Shown here one piece after another: positions 12,644 to 19,436 of a stretch of 64,000 bases of DNA. The translations under genes and the position numbers were made by a program. Each line of letters begins with the position of its first letter. Position 1 is the stretch's first letter. The notes under the pieces are model-generated. The model was given only the letters and a program-made list of their open reading frames with translations, ran no database searches and was not told the DNA's origin. The stretch is from an uncultured Eubacteriales bacterium (GTDB lineage: Bacteria; Bacillota; Clostridia; Christensenellales; Aristaeellaceae): positions 1-64,000 of the forward strand of contig CACXBB010000016.1 of NCBI GenBank assembly GCA_902765735.1. The letters run 5' to 3'.

Positions 12644-13186
12644 TCACTTCTGCGTTCCGGTTAATTCCTCATCACGCAGCACCATTGCCGCGTAATCGGT
12701 CATCTTCATGTTGTTGCGCATGGCGTACTGCTGCATGCGCCGGTGGGCCTCGGGCTCGTCGATGCCGTCGCGGAGCATCAAAACGCGCTTGGCATCCTCC
12801 ACCAGGGCCTTCTCCTCACGGCTTCGGTGGGGCAGGCGCATGGTGTGAAGCTGCGTGAGCATCTCCACCGCCGCCAGCACCGCGCTGCCCGGACAGGGAT
12901 AGGCGAGTCTGAACACCCGGGGGGATTCGCAGGCCTCCAGCACGTCCGGCCGGCCGATCAGCAGGATCTGGAAGCTGTCGCCGAAGTCCTGCGCCAGGTC
13001 GTTGGGCAGTATGTCCGGCAGGCTCCCCGCGATCAGCACGACGCCGTCCTCACAGACGCTCAGTGCGCGCCTCAGCTCGCCCCCCGAGGCGCACGACCGG
13101 AACACCGCGTTGCCCGAGGCCGCCAGCAGCCGTGAAAGCTGCGCGCGGCTGGCGTCCGACGCGCCGGCGATGACGATTCGGGACAC
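12644..13186 (-). CDS. ANTAR-domain RNA-binding regulator of nitrogen genes (NitR-like)
   Basis: 180 aa. The C-terminal part (about residues 125-172, with EEKALVEDAKRVLML and YAAMVL) is an ANTAR domain, which binds paired stem-loops in nascent RNA and prevents termination. The N-terminal part resembles a response-regulator receiver, but the usual phospho-acceptor aspartate strand is replaced by DGVVLIAGSLPD, so it looks like a pseudo-receiver. GTG start with GGGAGG upstream. It sits between glnA and gltB, the same place as the antiterminator nitR in Clostridium saccharobutylicum. By analogy it should control glnA/gltBD in response to nitrogen status. The target RNA is not proven. Confidence 0.85.
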   Translation of the reverse strand: MSRIVIAGASDASRAQLSRLLAASGNAVFRSCASGGELRRALSVCEDGVVLIAGSLPDILPNDLAQDFGDSFQILLIGRPDVLEACESPRVFRLAYPCPGSAVLAAVEMLTQLHTMRLPHRSREEKALVEDAKRVLMLRDGIDEPEAHRRMQQYAMRNNMKMTDYAAMVLRDEELTGTQK

Positions 13187-13216
13187 GTTAATGCCTCCCT
13201 TCGGTCGGCAATTCGA

Positions 13217-14548
13217 TCAGTACATGACCAGATACCGATCGATCTCCCACGAACTCACGTGCGTCCGGTACTCGTCCCACTCCTTCTCCTTGCCCTCGAC
13301 GTACTGGGAGAGCACATGCTCGCCCAGGGCGGCGCAGATGACGGGGTCGGCCTTGAGGCACTTGACGGCCTCGTGGAGGGTGCCCGGCAGGGACGCGATG
13401 CCCTTGGCCTCGCGGGTGGCCTCGTCCATGGCGAAGATGTTCTCGGTGATCTCATCCGGCGGGGTGAGGCCCTTCTCGATGCCATCCAGGCCCGCTGCGA
13501 GGCACACCGCCATGTTGAGGTAGGGGTTGCAGCTCGGGTCGGGGCACCTGAGCTCCACGCGGGTGGCCTGGCCGCGGGCGGCGGGGATGCGGATCAGCGC
13601 GGAGCGGTTGCTGGCCGACCAGGCCAGGTAGCAGGGCGCCTCGTAGCCCGGCACCAGGCGCTTGTAGCTGTTCACCAGCGGATTGGTGACGGCCGCCATG
13701 CCCCGCACGTGGGCCAGTATGCCGGCGATGAAGGCGTAGGCGTCCTTGCTGAGCCCCCGGCTGTCGGCGGGATCGGCGAAGGCGTTCTTGCCGTCCTTGA
13801 ACAGGGACATGTTGGTGTGCATGCCGGAGCCGTTGATGCCGAACACCGGCTTGGGCATGAAGGTGGCGTGCATGCCGTTCTTCTGCGCCAGCGTCTTGAC
13901 GGCCAGCTTGAAGGTCATGATGTTGTCCGCGGCGGTCAGCGCGTCGGCGTACTTGAAGTCGATCTCGTGCTGGCCCGCGGCGACCTCGTGGTGGCTGGCC
14001 TCGATCTCAAAGCCCATCTGCTCCAGCGCCATGCAGATCTCCCGGCGGGTCGATTCGCCGTGGTCCAGCGGGCCCAGGTCGAAGTAACCGGCCTCGTCGG
14101 CGGTGGCGGTGGTGGGGCGGCCCTTCTCGTCGGTCTGGAACAGGAAGAACTCCATCTCGGGGCCGACGTTGAAGGAGTACCCCATGCCCGCCGCCTTGTA
14201 GAGCACGCGCTTTAATGTGCCGCGGGGATCGCCCATGAAGGGCGTGCCGTCCGGGTTGTACACGTCGCAGATCAGCCGCGCCACCTTGCCGTGCTGGGGA
14301 CGCCAGGGCAGTATTGCGAAGGTGTCCGGATCGGGGTGCAGGTACTGGTCGGACTCATTGATGCGCACAAAGCCCTCGATGGAGCTGCCGTCGATCATGA
14401 TCTCGTTGTTCACGGCCTTCTCCACCTGGCTTGCGGTGATGGCCACGTTCTTCAGCTGGCCGAAGATGTCCGTAAACTGCATGCGGATGAACTCCACGTC
14501 GCCCTCCCTGACCAGGCGGATGATATCTTCCTTCGTGTACTTGCTCAT
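13217..14548 (-). CDS. glnA: Glutamine synthetase type I
   Basis: 443 aa GSI-alpha type enzyme (ATP + glutamate + ammonia to glutamine). It starts [20 protein letters not shown]; an in-frame upstream extension of 27 codons is rejected because GGAGG lies 7 nt before this ATG. Conserved blocks include [15 protein letters not shown], the metal-binding [22 protein letters not shown], and [13 protein letters not shown]. The length equals that of other Gram-positive GSI-alpha enzymes. First gene of the nitrogen operon, 30 nt before the ANTAR gene. A promoter and a leader hairpin precede it. Confidence 0.97.
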   Translation of the reverse strand: MSKYTKEDIIRLVREGDVEFIRMQFTDIFGQLKNVAITASQVEKAVNNEIMIDGSSIEGFVRINESDQYLHPDPDTFAILPWRPQHGKVARLICDVYNPDGTPFMGDPRGTLKRVLYKAAGMGYSFNVGPEMEFFLFQTDEKGRPTTATADEAGYFDLGPLDHGESTRREICMALEQMGFEIEASHHEVAAGQHEIDFKYADALTAADNIMTFKLAVKTLAQKNGMHATFMPKPVFGINGSGMHTNMSLFKDGKNAFADPADSRGLSKDAYAFIAGILAHVRGMAAVTNPLVNSYKRLVPGYEAPCYLAWSASNRSALIRIPAARGQATRVELRCPDPSCNPYLNMAVCLAAGLDGIEKGLTPPDEITENIFAMDEATREAKGIASLPGTLHEAVKCLKADPVICAALGEHVLSQYVEGKEKEWDEYRTHVSSWEIDRYLVMY

Positions 14549-14572
14549 AACAGCACCTCCAAAAACATTTAG

Positions 14573-14607
14573 GGGCAAGCGCGTCACTGAACATGACGCC
14601 CTTGCCC
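14573..14607 (-). promoter_or_regulatory. glnA leader hairpin, terminator-like
   Basis: On the minus strand GGGCAAG-GCGTCA pairs with TGACGC-CTTGCCC around a 7-nt loop (TGTTCAG), followed by CTAAATGTTTTT and then the glnA ribosome site. It begins only about 6 nt into the predicted transcript. It could be a terminator acted on by the ANTAR protein or a stabilising 5' hairpin. The loop does not match the published ANTAR hexaloop rule (A at 1, G at 4). Confidence 0.65.
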
Positions 14608-14619
14608 TGTCTTGCAAAG

Positions 14620-14649
14620 AGCATAGCACACCGGGCGGCGTCTTGTCAA
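14620..14649 (-). promoter_or_regulatory. glnA promoter
   Basis: TTGACA (14649-14644), 18-nt spacer, TATGCT (14625-14620). It is divergent from the asnB promoter; the two -35 boxes are about 105 bp apart in a shared AT-rich region. Confidence 0.75.
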
Positions 14650-14753
14650 GGTATTTTGAATGTTAAATAATACGGAACTGCGGTTTTGCGGCGTTTTATG
14701 GCGGATATAATGGAAGAACTGCAAGTTTACAAACTTTTAATTGCATATCTGTG

Positions 14754-14782
14754 TTGACAAGCCGCGCCGTCTGTGATAGAAT
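14754..14782 (+). promoter_or_regulatory. asnB promoter
   Basis: Consensus TTGACA (14754-14759), 17-nt spacer, TAGAAT (14777-14782), immediately before the T-box leader. Confidence 0.87.
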
Positions 14783-14789
14783 TCGGCAA

Positions 14790-15060
14790 AACCGAACAGC
14801 AAAAGCGTTGCGGAAGCAAAGTACCCCGGAGGGTTTCAGCACAGAGAGCGGGCGATGGTGGGAATCCCGCGTGAGGCGCCGGGCGAAGAACCCTTCCAAG
14901 TCCAAGCTGAAAGCCGGAAGGCGAGTAGGGGCGGCGTGACGACGGCACGTTATCCCCGTCAGGGTTTGTTGGAACCCGAAAAGAGAAGCAAATCAGGTGG
15001 CACCACGGAGCGGCGGCCTTCGTCCTGAAATTCAAGACGACAGCCGACCATTCACGGAGG
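14790..15060 (+). promoter_or_regulatory. T-box riboswitch (probably tRNA-Asn) controlling asnB
   Basis: Recognisable T-box parts in order: AAGCAAAGTA near 14813, stem I GA-rich AGAGAGCGGGCGATGGTGGG at about 14843, a candidate specifier GAAGAACCC containing AAC (Asn) near 14885, stem II/III CACGTTATCCCCGTC at 14946, and the T-box sequence AGGTGGCACCACGGAGC at 14996-15012. A CGTCCTGAA/TTCAAGACG hairpin follows. There is no clear poly-U between it and the GGAGG site, so control may be at translation instead of termination. Uncharged tRNA-Asn would switch asnB on. Confidence 0.92.
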
Positions 15061-15068
15061 TGCTTTTT

Positions 15069-16766
15069 ATGTGTTCCATTTTCGGTATTGAAGGAAAGAC
15101 CATCCCCACTGACAAGCTCAAGGCGTGCTTTGACCGCACCATCTCCCGCGGCCCGGACATGAGCCGGTTCATCGAGATCCCCTGCGGCTACCTGGGCTTT
15201 CACCGGCTGGCCATCATGGGGCTGACGGTGGAGGGCATGCAGCCCTTTGAGATGGACGGGTCCTATGTGGTGTGCAACGGCGAGCTCTACGGCTTCCGGC
15301 CCCTCCGGCAGCGGCTGATCGAGCAGGGCTTCCCGATCAAGAGCGCGTCGGACTGCGAGATATTGCTCCCCCTGTACCGCGAGTACGGCGTGGAGATGTT
15401 CAAGACGCTGGACGCGGAGTTTGCGCTGATCCTCTACGACGCCGATCAGGACAAGCTGATCGCCGCCCGGGACCCCATCGGCATTCGCCCGCTGTACTAC
15501 GGCTATCTGGCGGACGGGCACATCGCCTTCGCCAGCGAGCCCAAGAACCTGACGGGTCTGTGCGACAAGATACTGCCCTTCCCGCCGGGCTGCTACTACA
15601 TCGACGGCCGGTTTGAGCGCTACGCCGACCCGGCTCACGTGGACCAGTTCACCGTGTACGCACCGTCGCCCATGCGCCTTTGCGCGGGCGACGGCAGCGC
15701 CGGGCTGGCATCCGAAGGATGCGCCCGGGCTGGTCGCGCTTCCGTTTCACGGAGTAGCGCGACTGCTATCAAGGACGAGGATCACATCTGCGCCAAGCTG
15801 CGCCGGCTGCTGATCGACGGCGTGGCCAAGCGCCTCGACGCCGACGCCCCCATCGGCTTTTTGCTCTCCGGCGGGCTGGATTCCTCGCTGGTGTGCGCCA
15901 TCGCCCAGCGGATGCTGACCCATCCCATCAAGACCTTCGCCATCGGCATGGACATCGACGCCATCGACCTCAAGTACGCCCGCATGGTGGCGGACTACAT
16001 CGGCGCCGACCACACCGAGGTCATCATCTCCGAGAAGGACGTGCTGGACGCCCTGCCCGCCGTGGTGGAGCTGCTGGGCACCTGGGACATCACGACGATC
16101 CGCGCCTCCATCGGCATGTATCTGGTGTGCAAGTACATCCACGAGCACACCGACATCCGCGTGCTGCTGACCGGCGAGATCAGCGATGAGCTGTTCGGCT
16201 ACAAGTACACCGACTTCGCGCCCAACGCCGCCGCCTTCCAGGAGGAGGCCGAGAAGCGTATAAGGGAGCTTCACATGTACGACGTGCTGCGCGCCGACCG
16301 CTGTATCTCCGTCAACTCCCTCGAGGCCCGCGTGCCCTTCGGCGATCTGAAGTTTGTGCGCTACGCCATGTCCGTCGATCCCGAGCTCAAGATGAACCGG
16401 CACGACATGGGCAAGTACCTGATCCGCAAGGCCTTCGCGGACGACCACATACTGCCCGAGGAGATCCTCTGGCGGCAGAAGGCGGCCTTCTCCGACGCCG
16501 TGGGCCACTCGATGGTGTCCGACCTCAAGGCCCTCGCGGAAAGGACCTATACGGAACAGGAATTTGCGGAGAAGGCCGCGAAATACGACTACTGCCGCCC
16601 GTTCACCAAGGAGAGCCTGCTGTACCGGGAGCTGTTCGAGCAATTCTACCCCGGCCAGGCGGGCATGATCGCCGACTTCTGGATGCCCAACAGGACCTGG
16701 CCTGGCTGCGACGTGGACGATCCCTCCGCCCGTGTGCTCAGCAACTACGGGGCCAGCGGAGTATGA
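15069..16766 (+). CDS. asnB: Asparagine synthetase (glutamine-hydrolysing)
   Basis: 565 aa class II amidotransferase that amidates aspartate using glutamine and ATP. The start is set by the essential N-terminal cysteine (MCSIFGIEG) and GGAGG 8 nt upstream. The amidotransferase domain spans residues 1 to about 195. The synthetase domain carries the PP-loop LLSGGLDSSLV near residue 260 and ends with a C-terminal FADDHILPEEILWRQK block. Residues about 208-233 are encoded by a double-hairpin repeat (15693-15766) and read as an Ala/Ser/Arg-rich linker between the two domains. Catalytic motifs are intact. Regulated by the upstream T-box. Confidence 0.95.
   Translation: MCSIFGIEGKTIPTDKLKACFDRTISRGPDMSRFIEIPCGYLGFHRLAIMGLTVEGMQPFEMDGSYVVCNGELYGFRPLRQRLIEQGFPIKSASDCEILLPLYREYGVEMFKTLDAEFALILYDADQDKLIAARDPIGIRPLYYGYLADGHIAFASEPKNLTGLCDKILPFPPGCYYIDGRFERYADPAHVDQFTVYAPSPMRLCAGDGSAGLASEGCARAGRASVSRSSATAIKDEDHICAKLRRLLIDGVAKRLDADAPIGFLLSGGLDSSLVCAIAQRMLTHPIKTFAIGMDIDAIDLKYARMVADYIGADHTEVIISEKDVLDALPAVVELLGTWDITTIRASIGMYLVCKYIHEHTDIRVLLTGEISDELFGYKYTDFAPNAAAFQEEAEKRIRELHMYDVLRADRCISVNSLEARVPFGDLKFVRYAMSVDPELKMNRHDMGKYLIRKAFADDHILPEEILWRQKAAFSDAVGHSMVSDLKALAERTYTEQEFAEKAAKYDYCRPFTKESLLYRELFEQFYPGQAGMIADFWMPNRTWPGCDVDDPSARVLSNYGASGV
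15693..15766. repeat. Double-hairpin repeat inside asnB
   Basis: Module A (15693-15737) and module B (GTCGCGC-TTCCG-TTTCA-CGGAGTA-GCGCGAC, 15733-15763). Module A is the inverted counterpart of 21-65 with 42 of 45 identical bases. Module B shares the TTCCG/CGGAGTAGC core of copy 1 but has a different, still complementary stem. Confidence 0.88.
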
Positions 16767-16778
16767 TTGAGGATAATG

Positions 16779-16813
16779 ATAATCCCGCCGTGATACCATC
16801 GCGGCGGGATTAT
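16779..16813 (+). terminator. asnB terminator
   Basis: 12-bp stem ATAATCCCGCCG/CGGCGGGATTAT with an 11-nt loop, beginning 12 nt after the asnB stop and followed by ATTGCTTT. Confidence 0.75.
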
Positions 16814-16823
16814 ATTGCTTTCG

Positions 16824-16865
16824 GTCCACTATCATGTGGACACGTACCGAGGTTTGCGGTATAAT
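16824..16865 (+). promoter_or_regulatory. Promoter with overlapping palindrome, upstream of the C11 peptidase
   Basis: TGGACA (16837-16842), 17-nt spacer, TATAAT (16860-16865). A perfect inverted repeat GTCCAC-TATCAT-GTGGAC (16824-16841) covers the -35 box and could be an operator. The promoter lies about 250 bp before the gene, and a palindromic repeat fills the transcribed leader. Confidence 0.55.
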
Positions 16866-16925
16866 GATGGTAGTATTATCCAGTCACAAAAAGGGTTCTT
16901 CACGTATTCCTGTGAGATCGCGGCA

Positions 16926-17076
16926 GGACTCCCTCAGGCGCTGCGCGCCAGCTCCCTTCACTCCCCCAGTCAGCTTCGCTGACAGCCCCCTCGGAGAGGG
17001 GGCCAAGACGGGAGCCTTTTGGCGCCTCCCTCCCAGAGGGAGGTGGCAGCCCGCAGGGCTGACGGAGGGAGTCGTT
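16926..17076. repeat. Inverted pair of double-hairpin modules before the C11 peptidase
   Basis: Outer ACTCCCTCAG and CGGAGGGAGTC arms. The left half holds GGCGC-TGC-GCGCC, GTCAGC-TTC-GCTGAC and CCCCCTC/GAGGGGG hairpins. The right half (17029-17074) matches the gltB units: CCTCCCTC/GAGGGAGG, then AGCCC-GCA-GGGCT. It accounts for most of the 356-bp gap after asnB. Confidence 0.82.
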
Positions 17077-17122
17077 ATCCTGCAAGTTTCCGTGAAGAGT
17101 CACAGAAGAGGAGGTCATCGGG

Positions 17123-19084
17123 ATGAAGCGAATCTGCATGTGCCTGTTACTGCTGCTTATGGCGGGCGCCCTTGCGGCAGCCCGGGCGGAGACGGCCACG
17201 GTGCTGGTCTACATGGCCGGGGCGAGCATCCAGGCGCAGGCCTGCGAGGACATCTACGAGATGGCCCTGGCGGAGACGGGCGAGAACGTCAACGTGGCGA
17301 TCCTGGCGGGCGGCGCGGAGACGTGGGACATCGACGAGCTCAAGGGCGGCAGGCGCACGCTGATGACCCTGCGGGACGGCGACATCGAGACCCTGGAGGA
17401 CTGGGGCAAGCAGTCCATGGGCAGCGGGGACAGCCTGCTGGAGTTCCTGGAGTACGGCCTGACCACGTTCCCCGCCGACCGCACGGTGGTCATACTGTGG
17501 AACCACGGCGCGGGCTCCGAGGCGGGGGTGTGCTTCGACTACACCACCCGGGACCAGGACGGCCTGTCCCTCGTGGAGATCAACGACGTGCTCTACGATC
17601 TCAGCGAGGACCTGGGCGGCTTTCACATCGACGTGTTCGGCTGCGACGCCTGCATGATGGCCACCTACGAGATGGCCGCCATGCTGTCCTACTACGACAT
17701 CGACTACTACATCGCCAGCGAGGAGCTGGAGACGGGCCTCGGCTGGCACTACACCCCCTGGCTCAAGGCGCTGGACGACGACCCCGGCATGTCCGGCGAC
17801 GCTCTGTGCCGCATGATCGTGGATACCTATATGGACGCGGCCCTCAAGGACGCCCCGGACGACTACCTGACCCTGAGCGCCGTCGATCTGGCGGGCATGG
17901 GGGACCTCCAGGACGTGTTTGAGGAGTTTGCCGCCGCCCTGATGAACCAGCTCGATCAGGGCAACGCGGCGGACGTGCGCCGCGGGCGCAGCCGCATGTA
18001 CACCTTCGGCTCCTTCGTGAACGGCAGCTGGGACATGGTGGACATGGCCGCCGTGCTGGACGCCTACGCCAAATTCGACCCTGACCTGGCCGCGCGGGCG
18101 CGCAAGTGCCTTTCCCGGGCGATGCTCGTCAACCGCCAGACGGACAACCTGGACCCCTGCTGTGGGCTGTCAGTGCTGATCCCCCAGGACACCAAGGACG
18201 AGTTTGAGGAATACGTGGACGGGCTGGACCTCTCCTTCTACATGCCCAACTGGTTCGGCTTCGTGAAGGCCTACGCCGCCGGGCTCAGCGGCGGCGGGTA
18301 CACCATCTCCGCGCCGGCGGCGTCGCAGGCGTCGGGGGAGGGCTTCTTTTCACAGATCGCCGCCGTGCTGACCGGGGAGCCCGACCACCTGAGCTGGAGC
18401 GAGGACGCGGAGACCTACGTGCCCCGGCCGCCGCAGCAGGACGCCCTATCGGGCATCCAGAGGGACGGGTACGCCTTCACGGCCAGCCTCTCCGCCGAGG
18501 ACATGAAGTACCTGGACTACGTGGAGGGCATGCTGGCCATCGACATCACCGACGACGACGCCGAGGGCTATGTCATGCTCGGCATGATGCGGGACAACCT
18601 GGTGGACTGGAAAGGCGGCAAGGTGTACAGCCTGTTCGACGGCAAGCTGCCGGTCTTTGACGGCCAGCTGGTGCCGCTGTTCGACCAGGTGAGCAACGCC
18701 CACGGCCGGCGAAGCCTGATGCGGGTGAAGCTCAACGGCGAGGAGACCTACCTGGTGGTGGAGTTCCCCGCCGGGGGCGGCGAGGGGCGCATCATTGGGG
18801 CGAACGCCGGCTATGACGAGAGCGGCCTGCCCATCCGCACCACCACGACCCTGAAGGAGGGGGACCGCATCGTCCCCGTGTACTCCATGTACGTCGATAC
18901 CGGCGCGGAGGACATGGAGGAGACGGAGTTCGACGGCGACGAGATCATCTGGTCGAAGGGCATGACCGTCACCTACGAGGACCTGAGCGACGAGGACGAC
19001 GCGCTGAACGTGATGTTCTGCTTCGTGCTCAACGACGTGTTCGGCGAGTACACCATGACCGACCCGATCGCGTTTAAGATTTAG
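17123..19084 (+). CDS. Secreted clostripain-family cysteine peptidase (C11)
   Basis: 653 aa. A signal peptide (about residues 1-22, cleavage after ARA) targets it outside the cell. The caspase-like C11 domain has its catalytic histidine in LWNHGAGS (H128) and the cysteine in FGCDACMM (C177). Family members cleave after arginine or lysine and often self-process. The C-terminal half (about residues 400-653) is a separate acidic domain not recognised here, beyond the catalytic core. GAGGAGG lies 9 nt before the ATG. The gene stands alone between repeats, and its stop codon TAG is the first triplet of a GGGAGTAGGGAGTAGGG repeat arm. Substrate unknown. Confidence 0.9.
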   Translation: MKRICMCLLLLLMAGALAAARAETATVLVYMAGASIQAQACEDIYEMALAETGENVNVAILAGGAETWDIDELKGGRRTLMTLRDGDIETLEDWGKQSMGSGDSLLEFLEYGLTTFPADRTVVILWNHGAGSEAGVCFDYTTRDQDGLSLVEINDVLYDLSEDLGGFHIDVFGCDACMMATYEMAAMLSYYDIDYYIASEELETGLGWHYTPWLKALDDDPGMSGDALCRMIVDTYMDAALKDAPDDYLTLSAVDLAGMGDLQDVFEEFAAALMNQLDQGNAADVRRGRSRMYTFGSFVNGSWDMVDMAAVLDAYAKFDPDLAARARKCLSRAMLVNRQTDNLDPCCGLSVLIPQDTKDEFEEYVDGLDLSFYMPNWFGFVKAYAAGLSGGGYTISAPAASQASGEGFFSQIAAVLTGEPDHLSWSEDAETYVPRPPQQDALSGIQRDGYAFTASLSAEDMKYLDYVEGMLAIDITDDDAEGYVMLGMMRDNLVDWKGGKVYSLFDGKLPVFDGQLVPLFDQVSNAHGRRSLMRVKLNGEETYLVVEFPAGGGEGRIIGANAGYDESGLPIRTTTTLKEGDRIVPVYSMYVDTGAEDMEETEFDGDEIIWSKGMTVTYEDLSDEDDALNVMFCFVLNDVFGEYTMTDPIAFKI

Positions 19085-19232
19085 GGAGTAGGGAGTAGGG
19101 AGCAGGGGTTACGACCTCTTTCGTCCCGCCTGCGGCGGGCCACCTTCCCCTGAAGGGGAAGGCTTTTGGCAGCGTTTCCCTATGCCTTCCCCTTCAGGGG
19201 AAGGTGGCCCGCGAAGCGGGACGGAAGAGGTC
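19084..19232. repeat. Simple repeat arm plus inverted CTTCCCCT hairpin pair
   Basis: A TAGGGAGTAGGGAGTAGGGAGCAGGGG run starts in the peptidase stop codon. It is followed by two inverted modules (19107-19232): ACGACCTCTTTCGTCCCG ... CGGGACGGAAGAGGTCGT ends, CTTCCCCT-GAAGGGGAAG hairpins, and variable stems CCCGCC-TGC-GGCGGG and CCCGC-GAA-GCGGG. Confidence 0.82.
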
Positions 19233-19307
19233 GTCCCCCGGTTTCCTCGCAACATGGGTGAATGGTAACCACGGAGCGTGGCCTGCTATTTTGTGCCAAA
19301 ACGCCCC

Positions 19308-19336
19308 TTGCCTTTCCCGGCGCGATGGGGTATAAT
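19308..19336 (+). promoter_or_regulatory. Promoter of the EAL-domain gene
   Basis: TTGCCT (19308-19313), 17-nt spacer, TATAAT (19331-19336), about 100 nt before the start codon. Between the preceding repeat and this promoter no other signal was seen. Confidence 0.55.
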
Positions 19337-19436
19337 AATGTAAAGGATGGAAGAATTTTCTGAAAAATCGCCGGACAAAGGCGTCCGGGCATCCATACGA
19401 AGGAACAGCGTTCTCAAGCGATCGGGAGTGGATATT

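Noticed and set aside
14600..14619. Antiterminator pairing CTTTGC with GCAAGG in the glnA leader
   Set aside because: The CTTTGC arm lies directly after the -10 box, upstream of the expected transcription start, so it would not be in the RNA.
14997..15068. Upstream start for asnB
   Set aside because: It would bury the essential N-terminal cysteine and lies in the T-box; the ATG at 15069 has a proper ribosome site.
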